Assembly: GCF_006491595.2 (NCBI RefSeq)
Contig: NZ_VEVQ02000006.1
Location: 1-64,000, forward strand
Reading direction: 5' to 3'
Length of the DNA stretch: 64,000 bases
From: Flavobacterium jejuense
GTDB taxonomy: Bacteria > Bacteroidota > Bacteroidia > Flavobacteriales > Flavobacteriaceae
A program made the translations under genes and the position numbers. Below are positions 1 to 9,161 of this stretch, in pieces (position 1 is the stretch's first letter; the number at the start of each line of letters is the position of its first letter). Below the pieces are notes generated by a model. That model was not told where the DNA came from, ran no database searches, and saw only the letters and a list, made by a program, of their open reading frames with translations.

Positions 1-1449
1 AGCTGTATTTGATGTAAAACCATTAGCAGCTGTCCATCCGGAATTTGAAGTTGAAACTTGTATTCTAAAAGCACCTGCGTTAACAGGAGAAGTATAGGTA
101 AAGTTGATAGGTAATAATAAGTTAGTTGCTCCATTTGCAGGTGAAACCGGAACAGGTGTGTTTGCAGGAGTTGTGGTATTGTTTGAACGATACCTATTAT
201 CAACACGTGGTTGTCCAATATCTTTAAAACTACCAATTGTAGATGCATTTCCTCCAGCAGCTCTCCATTCGAAATGAATATGGTCTCCAGTAGATCCTCC
301 AGTTGTTCCTTCTCTTGCAATAACCTGACCTTGAGTAACGGATTGTCCTTGACTTACCAGTATAGATGAATTATGAGCATAATACGTTCTTGTACCATCA
401 CTATGAGTAATTATTACTAATCTTCCATAACCAGAAGATAGACTGCCGCTTATTCCAGCAAAAGAAATAGTTCCACTTGCAGCAGCTCTTACATTATCAT
501 TACTGTTTTGTGAAGTCGCAAAATCTATAGCAGCATATCCATGTTGACCTCCAGGTCTAAAGATATTACAAACACCAACATTATTATTTAATCCGCTTGG
601 TGCAGGTGTTCCATGTCTTGAAACACATAATTCTTTATTAAAATCCCAAGGTAAATAATAATCGATTGATGAAGCTCTAGCTTGGTTGTGGTTTGCGGAT
701 TTGTTATTTAAATCGTCTTCCCATCCATTTAAAATAAATGATTCTCCTTTATCTTGAATAAGAATAACTTCTTTTTGGGTTGTTAGGTTATAAGCAAATA
801 GAATGTCTGTATTTCCATGTAAAATATTGAATTCAGTATCTAAAGTGCCTACACCATAAAATACGTTTCTATCATGTGATAAGATAGGTGTTCTCATTAA
901 TTTAAATGGAAGGTTAACAGGTTTTAGAGTGCCATTTTCGATATTTAACAACCAAATGCCTTCGTGCTCTTCAGCGCTGTCTAGGTAAAGTCCTTCAACG
1001 TATATCTCACTTGGATTGTTACTCCAAGCAATTGGTTTATAAGCTAGTTTTTTTCGGTCTTCATTTTTAATGTTTACCAAAGATTTGCTAGTTAAGGAAG
1101 AAATATTTAGTTTGTTAATTATGAAACTTCCGCCAATTTCTTCTCGTTCCATATAAATCCAAATTTTTGAATCAAACGGACTTTGTAATCCTTGAAAGAA
1201 GTCGTATCCTTTTTTTTCTTTTAATTCTGGTGAAATTTGATCAACATGATAGGCTAATTGGTCAACATAAATAACTTTTTGATTGTTGTAGTCTAAATTG
1301 AATTTACGCTCTGTTTTTTTCTTTATTTTTTTTTCTTTAGTGTCATAACTCATTATGCCTTTTTGACTTGAAATCATAAGCTCTTGTGCTTTTAGATTTG
1401 TCAAAAACAACATCAAAATGGATGAAATAAATAATTTTTTTGTGTTCAT
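1..1449 (-). CDS. Secreted M23-family metallopeptidase, C-terminus beyond window
   Basis: The frame runs from an ATG at 1449 to the window edge without a stop (483 codons seen). Residues 1-22 are a signal peptide ending in KAQ. Roughly residues 25-270 are an unrecognised region of strand-like segments. An M23 (LytM-type) domain follows: QHGYAAIDFAT near residue 303, a GYG-to-ITH core, TYYAH, and the terminal zinc-ligand motif GDHIHFEW near residue 389. After about residue 420 comes a PVPVSPANGA segment typical of fibronectin-III-like modules, suggesting a multidomain exported protein; a type IX sorting domain might lie beyond the edge. Family members cleave peptidoglycan cross-links or other glycine-rich peptides. 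The first zinc motif is spaced HxxxxxD instead of the usual HxxxD. The family call is secure; the substrate is not known. Confidence 0.82.
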   Translation of the reverse strand, partial: MNTKKLFISSILMLFLTNLKAQELMISSQKGIMSYDTKEKKIKKKTERKFNLDYNNQKVIYVDQLAYHVDQISPELKEKKGYDFFQGLQSPFDSKIWIYMEREEIGGSFIINKLNISSLTSKSLVNIKNEDRKKLAYKPIAWSNNPSEIYVEGLYLDSAEEHEGIWLLNIENGTLKPVNLPFKLMRTPILSHDRNVFYGVGTLDTEFNILHGNTDILFAYNLTTQKEVILIQDKGESFILNGWEDDLNNKSANHNQARASSIDYYLPWDFNKELCVSRHGTPAPSGLNNNVGVCNIFRPGGQHGYAAIDFATSQNSNDNVRAAASGTISFAGISGSLSSGYGRLVIITHSDGTRTYYAHNSSILVSQGQSVTQGQVIAREGTTGGSTGDHIHFEWRAAGGNASTIGSFKDIGQPRVDNRYRSNNTTTPANTPVPVSPANGATNLLLPINFTYTSPVNAGAFRIQVSTSNSGWTAANGFTSNTA

Positions 1450-1546
1450 AATAATTTGTTTTTTGTTTGTGTTTGAAAGGAATTAAAAAATAATTTGGTT
1501 TCTTAAAACTTTGTTAAAGATATTGACGTGTTGATAGGGATAAAAG

Positions 1547-1606
1547 AAAACACCGAAACAATTTGTAAATTCAAAAAAGAAAATTTACAAATTGTTTCGG
1601 TGTTTT
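1547..1606. terminator. Strong intrinsic terminator, 25-bp perfect stem
   Basis: Two perfect 25-nt inverted arms (1547-1571 and 1582-1606) enclose a 10-nt loop. A-rich and T-rich flanks allow termination in both directions. It lies between the stop of the regulator gene at 1749 and the start of the peptidase gene at 1449, both on the minus strand, so it most likely ends the regulator transcript. The rest of 1450-1748 shows no gene. Confidence 0.8.
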
Positions 1607-1748
1607 TTAAATACGTTAAAGTGTTTAATGTATTTTAAATACAGCTATTTATTCTTTGGTTTTTATAGCTTTTCATATAAAAGTATCATCTACTTTAAAA
1701 ATAAATTGGTGAAAAAAAAGGAAGAGAATATAAAAATAGCACTTCGGA

Positions 1749-3494
1749 TTAATTAAGGTTTTTTAGAAATTCAGTTGGAGGAATACCTGTTTTTTTAATG
1801 AAGGATTTTCTAAAGGAAGTGGTGCTTTTATAACCTACGCTATCCGCTATTTTTTGTAAGCTTAATTTTCTATAGGTTTCATTTGTAATCATTTCGTTCA
1901 ATGCGTAATTTATTTTCAAATCGGTGATGTAGTCATTAAATGATTTTCCAAATCTTTTGTTTACAACAAAAGATAAATAGGTAGTATTTGTTTTTATTTT
2001 TTTTGCAACATATTCCTGAGTAAAGTCATGATTAAGGAACTTATTCTTACTTTCTAGTTTTTCTAATAAATCTACTATTTCGTTTTCCTTTTCATCATCA
2101 ATACTTATTTTTTTAGTCTCTTTATTTGTATTTTCTTTTTCTATTTTTTGATTTAATTTCTTTTTGTTTTCAATATTGATTTTGTATTCTTGAATAAGAT
2201 TAGCGGATTTTATTTTATTTTTTTCCTTTTCTTTTCTTTTCTTTATTAATAAAAACAATAGAATTAGAATAGTACAAATACTGGACAAATAAATTACTTT
2301 TTCAATCAGTGAGTTCGTTCTATATTTTTCGTTTAATTGTAAAATTTCCTTCTTTAAGTTTTTATTTTTTAAATTATTATTTACATCTAAAGTCTCTTCT
2401 AATAGCTTAGATTCAAAGGTTTCAAATTGATCTACGTTTTGTAAATATATTTTGGAGTGTTTTAAAAAGTTGGTATCATCCTTCAAATATTTATAGATTT
2501 TTGTTTGATAATAATTAGAAGATAAATATTCATTAGTTATTTTCTTGTTTTTATTTGCATTCCATATAGAATCAACTTTCTTGAAATAAAGCAATGATTT
2601 TTTATACTGACCAATTTCAAAATTTAGATAGCCTAAATTATACGTTAGTAGTAAGTTTTGTGTTGTTATAGCATTTTTTTTAGAGATTGCTAACGCTTCC
2701 AAATAAGCTTTACTTGCTTTGTCATAATTTTTCTTTAGAAACTGAATATTTCCTAAATTTGATAATGTTTTAACTCTTAAAACACTATTGTTTGCTATCT
2801 TTTCTAATGCTTTTTCAGAATAAATAACAGCTGAGTCAATTAACTTTGCTTCTTTTTCTACTAACTCATATTTAGATTGATAGCAATTACTGATACTTAC
2901 AAAGGTATTCGCTAGTAAAAATTCATATTCTTTTTTTGGGAATAAATCTGGATTTTTGATTAGAAAATTTGCTGATTCTTGATGAATGGAAATAGCAGCA
3001 TTATAGTTGCCAATATCTATATTAATTGAAGCAATATTAGAATTGAACTTTAATACTTGAACTAAATCTCCAATTTCTTCTGCTATTTTTTTACCCTGTT
3101 GAAATTTATCTAATGCTATTTTTAAGTTATATCTATCTGAGTTGGATAGACCTTCACAATTTAATAAATAAGCTTTTAATTGTAGTTTTTCTTTAGATTG
3201 TGAGACTTTGTTTAGATATAAATAAGATTTTTGTAGTGCCTCTTTGGATTTAATACTATCATTTTCTAATTGATATAAATAGCCTTTTGTTCCATTTGCA
3301 AATGCTTTATGGATAGGGTTTTTTGATTGCTCAATTTTGTTTACATAATAGAAACAACTATCCATATTTACATAAATACTCGTTTTTGCTAAAACTTGTA
3401 GTTCTTCATATGCTTCTTTAGATAAATATGTTTCACTTTGTGAAAATCCATAATTGAATACAAATAGTATAGCTAGAAGGTGATAAAATTTCAT
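1749..3494 (-). CDS. Membrane-anchored TPR regulator with AraC-type DNA-binding domain (copy 1)
   Basis: The 581-residue protein has a signal peptide (1-19, ending GFSQ), a helical TPR-like region to about residue 390, one membrane helix (about 399-417) followed by a basic stop-transfer KKRKEKEK, a lysine-rich linker, and a C-terminal AraC-type double helix-turn-helix (about 490-581, with YLSFVVNKRFGKSFNDYI and SVGYKSTTSFRKSF). This arrangement suggests a periplasmic TPR sensor tied to a cytoplasmic DNA-binding domain, a layout common in Flavobacteriia. It sits 27 nt downstream of a clear paralogue in the same direction, with pepT further upstream, so the three genes could share transcripts. 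The ligand and target genes are unknown. Confidence 0.82.
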   Translation of the reverse strand: MKFYHLLAILFVFNYGFSQSETYLSKEAYEELQVLAKTSIYVNMDSCFYYVNKIEQSKNPIHKAFANGTKGYLYQLENDSIKSKEALQKSYLYLNKVSQSKEKLQLKAYLLNCEGLSNSDRYNLKIALDKFQQGKKIAEEIGDLVQVLKFNSNIASINIDIGNYNAAISIHQESANFLIKNPDLFPKKEYEFLLANTFVSISNCYQSKYELVEKEAKLIDSAVIYSEKALEKIANNSVLRVKTLSNLGNIQFLKKNYDKASKAYLEALAISKKNAITTQNLLLTYNLGYLNFEIGQYKKSLLYFKKVDSIWNANKNKKITNEYLSSNYYQTKIYKYLKDDTNFLKHSKIYLQNVDQFETFESKLLEETLDVNNNLKNKNLKKEILQLNEKYRTNSLIEKVIYLSSICTILILLFLLIKKRKEKEKNKIKSANLIQEYKINIENKKKLNQKIEKENTNKETKKISIDDEKENEIVDLLEKLESKNKFLNHDFTQEYVAKKIKTNTTYLSFVVNKRFGKSFNDYITDLKINYALNEMITNETYRKLSLQKIADSVGYKSTTSFRKSFIKKTGIPPTEFLKNLN

Positions 3495-3521
3495 ATAGAT
3501 ATTATTTTGTCATTATGGTTT

Positions 3522-5246
3522 TTATAAATTATTTAAATCTTTTATAAATTCAATAGGTGTTTTTCCAATTTTGTTTTTAAATGATTTTCTAAATGAGATA
3601 GCACTTTTAAAACCAGCACTTTCAGCAATAGCTTGTGTAGTATATTTTCTATAGGTAGCATTGCTTTTCATTTCCTTTACTACATAATCAATTTTTAGAT
3701 CGTTTGTATATTCTCCAAATGTCTTTTGAAAATGTTTGTTAACAATAAAGGATAAATAGGTAGTATTTGTTTTTATTATTTTTGCTGCTAATCGTTGCGT
3801 AAAATCCTTACTTAAGAATAATTGTTCCTTTTCTAATTGTTTGAGTTTTTTTAGTAACGTTTCTTCTTTTTTAGTATCAATTTTTAAAAGTGTTTTAGTC
3901 TTTTCTTTTTTGTTTACGCTAAGTTGTTCCAGTTTTTGAATTTCTTGAATAGTTGTCTTGTTTTCGGAAACTATAGCTTTTATTTCTTGGTTTTGTTGGA
4001 CACTTTCTTTTCTGTTTTTGATGACAAAGAAAACCAATACTAAAAGTAATACTACTAGAGCAATATAAGATACTATTTGTATTCTTTTTTCAAAAACAGT
4101 TTCTTTTTTTAAATTTTCAACCTCATTTTTCAACGTTTCATCATCTGATAAAAACTTGTTTTCTTTATTTTTAGTGAGGTAGTTTTTCAAATAAATTTCA
4201 GAATGTAAAATGACTTTATTTCTATCTCCTAGTTTGTAATATAGTTTAGTTAAATAATAATTTGCTTCTAGATATTCATTAAAATACTCATTTTTAGGGC
4301 GATTTATTTTATATATAGAATCTGCTTTATTGAAAAAGAGGAGTGCTTCTTTAAGTTTTTCTTCAGTATAGAACAGTTTGCCAATTTTATTTGAAATTAA
4401 AATGGAAGTTACCAAAAAATTAGATTCTTTTGCAATGACGTTTGCGCTTAAATATATTTTTTTTGCCTTTTCTAAATCATTTTTTAATACATAGATATCA
4501 CCTAATGTTAATAGGGTATTTAGTTTTAAATAGCTTTTTTCTTCAGCATGATGTATCGCTTTTTTACAAAAAACTATCGCAGAATCTAATACCTTTTTGT
4601 CTTCATTCGTTTCTTTGAATTTTCTGACATAACTATTGCAAATTGTCAAATAGGTGTTGCTAATCATTGGTAAATATTCATTTTGAGGAAATAAATATTC
4701 GTTGTTTTTGATAAAATCTAAAGAAGATTTTAAGGTTTTTATTTCAGAGTTTAGATTTCCCATTTCTCCAATAACTAATGCAATGTTAGAATTGAATTTG
4801 ATTATTTGAGGGACATCATTAATTTTTTTAGCAAGTTTTTTTCCTTGATTGTATTTTTCTAATGCCTTTTTAATTTGAAATCTTTCCCAATAACATAAGC
4901 CTTCAAAGTTCAATAAATAGGCTTTTAATCTAGTTTTTTCTTCAGAGTTTGAAACCTTATTTAAATATTGGTATGAAATTAAAGTGCTTTTTTTAGATTT
5001 TATACTGTCATTTGTTAATTGGTATAAATAACCTCTCATTGCGTTAGCAAAGGCTTTATGTGTGTAATTAGAAGACTTTTCTATTTTGTTTAAATAGAAA
5101 AAGGAGCTATCAATATTTGTGTATTGATAGCTCCTAGCTTTATCTTGAAGAATTAAATAATCGTCTTTTGTAAGATTATGTTTTTCCTCTTGGGAGTAGG
5201 TTAATAGCGTAAAAAAAACAAATAAATAGAATATAACTATTCTCAT
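3522..5246 (-). CDS. Membrane-anchored TPR regulator with AraC-type DNA-binding domain (copy 2)
   Basis: The 574-residue protein is colinear with the downstream copy: signal peptide (1-18), TPR-like helices to about residue 385, a membrane helix (about 389-409), a charged linker and an AraC-type HTH (about 478-574, with YLSFIVNKHFQKTFGEYT and SAGFKSAISFRKSF). Shared segments such as HKAFAN, GYLYQL, DSIKSK and IKTNTTYLSF show the two arose by tandem duplication and then diverged. The sensory half differs more than the HTH, which suggests different signals acting on similar DNA sites. Only 36 nt separate its start from the pepT stop. Architecture is clear; function is inferred. Confidence 0.82.
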   Translation of the reverse strand: MRIVIFYLFVFFTLLTYSQEEKHNLTKDDYLILQDKARSYQYTNIDSSFFYLNKIEKSSNYTHKAFANAMRGYLYQLTNDSIKSKKSTLISYQYLNKVSNSEEKTRLKAYLLNFEGLCYWERFQIKKALEKYNQGKKLAKKINDVPQIIKFNSNIALVIGEMGNLNSEIKTLKSSLDFIKNNEYLFPQNEYLPMISNTYLTICNSYVRKFKETNEDKKVLDSAIVFCKKAIHHAEEKSYLKLNTLLTLGDIYVLKNDLEKAKKIYLSANVIAKESNFLVTSILISNKIGKLFYTEEKLKEALLFFNKADSIYKINRPKNEYFNEYLEANYYLTKLYYKLGDRNKVILHSEIYLKNYLTKNKENKFLSDDETLKNEVENLKKETVFEKRIQIVSYIALVVLLLVLVFFVIKNRKESVQQNQEIKAIVSENKTTIQEIQKLEQLSVNKKEKTKTLLKIDTKKEETLLKKLKQLEKEQLFLSKDFTQRLAAKIIKTNTTYLSFIVNKHFQKTFGEYTNDLKIDYVVKEMKSNATYRKYTTQAIAESAGFKSAISFRKSFKNKIGKTPIEFIKDLNNL

Positions 5247-5282
5247 ATAATTTTGATTACGAATGTTAAAAAAAAGAATGTT

Positions 5283-6521
5283 TTATTGTACTGCTGTTAA
5301 TTCAGCAATTTTTACAATAACTTCAGTGGCTTTCACCATACTTTCTACTGGCACATATTCATATTTTCCATGAAAATTGTGTCCGCCTGCGAAAATATTA
5401 GGGCAAGGCAATCCTTTATACGATAATTGCGAACCATCTGTTCCACCTCTAATTGGTTTTATAATAGGTGTAATGCCTAGTTCTTTCATAGCTTGTTCTG
5501 CAATTTCTACTATGTGGAAAACAGGCTCTACTTTTTCACGCATGTTATAATATTGATCATTGACTTCTGCGATGCAAATGTCTTCACCAAATTGTTTTGC
5601 ATATTGATTGTTCATTTTTAAAGCAATGGTATGAATTAATTCTTTTCTTGCTTCAAAAAGATCTTTGTCATGGTCACGAATGATGAGTTGTAGAACCGTT
5701 TCTTCAATACTTCCATTTAAATGATGTACGTGAAAAAATCCTTCATAATCAGTAGTTCTTTCTGGAACTTCATTTTCAGGTAAAGCCGAAATAAATTCAT
5801 TTGCAAGAAGCATAGAATTAATCATTTTTCCTTTAGCATAACCTGGATGAACGCTTTTTCCTTTGAAAGTAATTTTGGCTCCAGCCGCATTAAAATTTTC
5901 ATATTCTAATTCGCCTATTTGACTACCATCCATTGTATAGGCATATGCACAACCAAACTTTTCTACATCAAATTTATGTGCTCCACGACCGATTTCTTCA
6001 TCAGGTGTAAAACCAACTCTAATTTTTCCATGTTTAATTTCTGGATGTTGTATTAAATACTCCATAGCACTTACAATTTCAGTAATTCCAGCTTTATCAT
6101 CTGCACCTAAAAGCGTTGTTCCATCAGTTGTAATGATAGTTTGTCCTTTATATTGTAGTAAATCTTCAAAATAACTTGGAGATAAAACAATATTTTGGTC
6201 CGCATTTAATACAATGTCTTTTCCATCATAATTTTCTATGATTTGTGGTTTTACATTGGCACCTGTAAAATCTGGAGTTGTATCAAAATGAGAAACAAAT
6301 CCAATAGTTGGAACATCATGTGCTACATTACTTGGTAAAGTTGCCATTATGTAGGCGTTTTCATCAATAGTAACTTCTTGCATCCCTATTGCTTTTAATT
6401 CATCTACTAATTTATTGGCTAAATCCCATTGCTTTTCAGTACTTGGAGTAGTGTTAGAATTTGGATCTGATTCTGTATCGATAGTTACATAGCTTATAAA
6501 ACGATCTATAATGTGTTGCAT
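5283..6521 (-). CDS. pepT: Peptidase T (tripeptide aminopeptidase)
   Basis: The 412-residue protein is a full-length M20B zinc peptidase that removes the N-terminal residue of tripeptides in the cytoplasm. Family motifs are visible in order: SHFDTTPDF (metal-ligand His and catalytic Asp), [11 protein letters not shown] (bridging Asp), [12 protein letters not shown] (catalytic Glu pair), and [27 protein letters not shown] near the end in two adjacent motifs. The C-terminus (VKIAELTA) is typical. It follows the M3 oligopeptidase gene by 39 nt on the same strand, so the pair would act in series on oligopeptides. A promoter-like sequence lies over the end of the upstream gene. Confidence 0.95.
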   Translation of the reverse strand: MQHIIDRFISYVTIDTESDPNSNTTPSTEKQWDLANKLVDELKAIGMQEVTIDENAYIMATLPSNVAHDVPTIGFVSHFDTTPDFTGANVKPQIIENYDGKDIVLNADQNIVLSPSYFEDLLQYKGQTIITTDGTTLLGADDKAGITEIVSAMEYLIQHPEIKHGKIRVGFTPDEEIGRGAHKFDVEKFGCAYAYTMDGSQIGELEYENFNAAGAKITFKGKSVHPGYAKGKMINSMLLANEFISALPENEVPERTTDYEGFFHVHHLNGSIEETVLQLIIRDHDKDLFEARKELIHTIALKMNNQYAKQFGEDICIAEVNDQYYNMREKVEPVFHIVEIAEQAMKELGITPIIKPIRGGTDGSQLSYKGLPCPNIFAGGHNFHGKYEYVPVESMVKATEVIVKIAELTAVQ

Positions 6522-6537
6522 TTTTCTTAATTTTTTG

Positions 6538-6568
6538 TAAATATACTTCTTTACTATTTTTTATTCAA
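6538..6568 (-). promoter_or_regulatory. Probable pepT promoter
   Basis: On the minus strand TTG (6568-6566) is followed after 20 nt by TATATTTA (6545-6538), close to the Bacteroidota consensus TTG-N19-21-TAnnTTTG. The -33 part overlaps the last codons of the M3 peptidase gene. It would let pepT be transcribed apart from the upstream gene. Confidence 0.5.
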
Positions 6569-8588
6569 TAAGTCCTGCTCTTTTTAACAAAGCATCTGGT
6601 TTTGGTTCTTGTCCTCTAAATTTTTTGTACAAAGTCATTGGATGCTCTGTTCCTCCTTTTGATAATACATTTTCTTTAAATTTTGTAGCTACTTCTTTGT
6701 CGAAAATTCCTTTTTCTTGGAAATATGCAAAAGCATCAGCATCTAAAACTTCTGCCCATTTATAACTGTAATAACCTGAAGAATAACCCCCTTGAAAAAT
6801 ATGAGAAAATGAAGTACTCATGCAATTTTCAGATACATCTGGATATAATTTTGTGTTTTCAAATGCATGTTCTTCAAATGATTTTATATCTTTAATAGAT
6901 TGTACTTTTCCATGATAAGCCATATCTAATAGTCCAAAACTTATTTGCCTCATTGTAGCTATACCTTCTAAGAAACTTGCACTTTCTTTTATCTTTTCAA
7001 CATATTCTTGTGGAATGATTTCTCCTGTTTCATAATGTTTAGCAAATAAAGCTAAGGCTTCTGGTTCGTAACACCAGTTTTCCATAACTTGACTTGGTAA
7101 TTCCACAAAATCCCAATAAACAGATGTTCCTGATAAACTAGGGTAAGTAGTGTTTGCTAACATACCGTGTAAACCATGACCAAATTCATGAAAAAGTGTT
7201 GTTACTTCATTAAAAGTAAGTAGAGAAGGTTTTGTTGGAGTAGGAGGTGTGAAGTTACAAACGTTTGAAATGTGTGGTCTTTCATTTATTCCATCTTTTA
7301 TCCATTGTGACTTATAAGAAGTCATCCAAGCTCCATTTCGTTTTCCTTTTCTAGGAAAAAAATCGGTATAAAAAAGAGCAACTAAATTTCCTTCAAAATC
7401 AAGAACTTCAAAAGTTTGCACATCTTCATGGTATTTATCTATATCAAAAACTTCTTTAAAGGTAATTCCATATAATTTTTCAGCAATGGTAAATGCTCCT
7501 TTTAATACATTTTCTAATTTAAAATAAGGTTTTAATTTTTCATCATCTAAATTGAATAATTTTTGTTTCAATTTTTCTGAATAATAGGCTCCGTCCCATT
7601 TTTCTAATTGGTCAATACCATCTAATTCTTTAGCGAAAAAAGTTAATTCTGAAAATTCTTTTTCAGCTGCGGGTTTAGCTTTAGCTAACAAATCATTTAA
7701 AAAGGAAACCACTTTATCAGGGTTTTGAGCCATTCGTTCTTCTAAAACAAAATGAGCATGTGTTGGATATCCAAGAAGATTAGCTCTTTCGTGACGTAAA
7801 CGCACAATTTTTTTTACGTTATTTTGGTTGTCAAATTGATTATTTTGGAAAGCTTTTTTTCCTGCTGCTATACTTATTTCTCTTCTTAAAGCACGGTTTT
7901 CAACATAAGTAACAAAAGGTAAATAGCTTGGATAATCTAGTGTAAAAACCCAACCGTCTATTTTCTTTGATTTTGCTAATGTAGCAGCAGCTTCTTTAGC
8001 TCCTTCTGGTAAGCCTTTTAAGTCATCTTCATTTGTAATGTGAAGTTGGTAATTATTGGTTTCAGCTAACACATTTTCGCCAAAGGTTAGTTTTAATTTG
8101 GCTAACTGAGTGTCAATTTCTCTTACTTTCTTTTTTTGTTCTTCATTTAATAAAGCACCATTTCTTACAAAACTTTTGTATTTCTTGTCTAATAAGGTTT
8201 GTTCTTCAATTGATAAGTTTAGAGTGTCTTTAATGTCATAGACTTTTTTTACTTTCTTAAATAAGTCTTCATTTAAAGTTATATCATTACTAAATTCTGT
8301 TAATAATGGAGAAATTTCTTGTGCTATTTTTTGTATTTCATCTGAAGTTTCAGCTGAATTTAAATTAAAAAAAAGACTTGACACACGATCTAACTGGTTT
8401 CCAGAAAAATCCAAAGCTTCAATAGTATTTTTAAAAGTAGGATTCTCGGTATTAATTATAATTTGATTAATTTCTTCTTTAGAAGATTTAATTAATTGAA
8501 TAAAAGCATCTTTAAAATCTTTATTTTGAATTTTTGAGAATGGAGCTGTTGCGTATTTTGTATTGAATTTTTCTGTTAGAATAGTCAT
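6561..8588 (-). CDS. M3-family zinc oligopeptidase (Dcp / oligopeptidase A type)
   Basis: The 675-residue protein has the size and layout of Dcp/PrlC-type peptidases. The zinc motif HEFGHGLHG is near residue 468, and the third-ligand region WDFVELPSQVMENW follows. No signal peptide is seen, so it acts in the cytoplasm, degrading short peptides from proteolysis or uptake. The C-terminal FRGQEPKPDALLKRAGLI is characteristic of the family. It is the first gene of a peptidase pair with pepT. Whether it behaves as peptidyl-dipeptidase (dcp) or oligopeptidase A (prlC) cannot be decided from motifs, so no symbol is given. Confidence 0.92.
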   Translation of the reverse strand: MTILTEKFNTKYATAPFSKIQNKDFKDAFIQLIKSSKEEINQIIINTENPTFKNTIEALDFSGNQLDRVSSLFFNLNSAETSDEIQKIAQEISPLLTEFSNDITLNEDLFKKVKKVYDIKDTLNLSIEEQTLLDKKYKSFVRNGALLNEEQKKKVREIDTQLAKLKLTFGENVLAETNNYQLHITNEDDLKGLPEGAKEAAATLAKSKKIDGWVFTLDYPSYLPFVTYVENRALRREISIAAGKKAFQNNQFDNQNNVKKIVRLRHERANLLGYPTHAHFVLEERMAQNPDKVVSFLNDLLAKAKPAAEKEFSELTFFAKELDGIDQLEKWDGAYYSEKLKQKLFNLDDEKLKPYFKLENVLKGAFTIAEKLYGITFKEVFDIDKYHEDVQTFEVLDFEGNLVALFYTDFFPRKGKRNGAWMTSYKSQWIKDGINERPHISNVCNFTPPTPTKPSLLTFNEVTTLFHEFGHGLHGMLANTTYPSLSGTSVYWDFVELPSQVMENWCYEPEALALFAKHYETGEIIPQEYVEKIKESASFLEGIATMRQISFGLLDMAYHGKVQSIKDIKSFEEHAFENTKLYPDVSENCMSTSFSHIFQGGYSSGYYSYKWAEVLDADAFAYFQEKGIFDKEVATKFKENVLSKGGTEHPMTLYKKFRGQEPKPDALLKRAGLIE

Positions 8589-8678
8589 TTTTTTATTTTT
8601 ATAAAATTTTTAAAATACTGATTATTAGTGTTTTGTAATTAATCCCCGCGTTTGAATTAGTTTTTCATCGGTAAAACG

Positions 8679-8709
8679 TATGTTTATTGCGATAAAGTGT
8701 ATATATTTG
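8679..8709 (+). promoter_or_regulatory. Promoter of small RNA unit 1
   Basis: TATATTTG at 8702-8709 matches the TAnnTTTG -7 element. The -33 position carries a weak TATG (8679-8682) 19 nt upstream. The surrounding bases align with the promoter of unit 2 (9010-9040), including the shared GTG just before the -7 box, so the promoter was duplicated along with the transcribed part. Confidence 0.6.
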
Positions 8710-8714
8710 TGTTG

Positions 8715-8833
8715 GAAAGTTATCAGAATAGATACTCTTTTTGCCACCAAAACTGAATTTTTTTTATAGTTGTCACTTAATTGTGAAATAGATTTTTGTC
8801 CCGATGTTATTGTTTGCATCGGGATTTTTTTTT
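8715..8833 (+). ncRNA. Candidate small RNA, unit 1 (tandem copy)
   Basis: The predicted transcript of about 118 nt begins a few bases after TATATTTG and ends at a terminator: TCCCGATG (8799-8806), a 10-nt loop, CATCGGGA (8817-8824), then nine T. From 8751 to the T-run the sequence matches 9081-9161 except for one indel and one substitution. Inside are a TCAC-TTAATT-GTGA mini-hairpin and an AACT...AGTT pairing. No plausible protein frame is shared by the two copies. It starts opposite to the M3 peptidase gene. I do not recognise the family; a 6S-like RNA or an Hfq-type regulator are guesses only. Confidence 0.55.
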
Positions 8834-8994
8834 CAAAAATAACGATTTCTACTATAGAATTAAAAAATAGCGTAAACTTTAGACTTCTAATTTATCCCTT
8901 TTTTATAGTTACATGTTAAAAAAAACACCGTCAAATTGTGAGATTTTTACCTCAAGAACAAGGAGTTAATCTTTTTTTTCAAAAATAATTAATA
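8834..8994 (+). repeat. Possible decayed third copy of the small RNA unit
   Basis: This spacer keeps pieces of the flanking units in the same order: TTTTTTATAGTT (about 8899-8910), AATTGTGAGATTTTT (about 8934-8948), then a weak CTC...GAG hairpin and a T-run (about 8972-8979). The T-run is followed by CAAAAATAA, as after unit 1. No TAnnTTTG box precedes it and the CCCGATG stem is gone. Similarity is partial and could be chance in AT-rich DNA. Confidence 0.3.
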
Positions 8995-9009
8995 TTTGCC
9001 GATAAAATG

Positions 9010-9040
9010 TTTGCTTTATTCGATTAAGTGATTATATTTG
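9010..9040 (+). promoter_or_regulatory. Promoter of small RNA unit 2
   Basis: TTTG (9010-9013), 19 nt, TATATTTG (9033-9040) is an exact match to the Bacteroidota housekeeping consensus. It aligns over its length with the promoter-like region of unit 1. Confidence 0.72.
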
Positions 9041-9045
9041 TATCA

Positions 9046-9161
9046 GCAAAAATGTTGAAATAAAACCTTTTTGTCCCTGAAACTGAATTTTTTTTATAGT
9101 TGTCACTTAATTGTGAATAGATTTTTATCCCGATGTTATTGTTTGCATCGGGATTTTTTTT
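9046..9161 (+). ncRNA. Candidate small RNA, unit 2 (tandem copy)
   Basis: The predicted transcript of about 115 nt runs from just after the -7 box to a terminator: ATCCCGATG (9127-9135), a 10-nt loop, CATCGGGAT (9146-9154), then a T-run to 9161. The T-run overlaps the stop codon of purE, which is read from the other strand, so the RNA is convergent with purE. The hairpin is followed by T only in the + direction, which fixes the strand. The 5' 35 nt differ from unit 1 while the 3' 80 nt are almost identical, as expected for paralogous RNAs with a conserved core and variable 5' end. Confidence 0.6.

Noticed and set aside
8625-8819. Minus-strand frame of 64 codons over small-RNA unit 1
   Set aside because: It crosses the terminator hairpin, has no family features and is not kept in unit 2.
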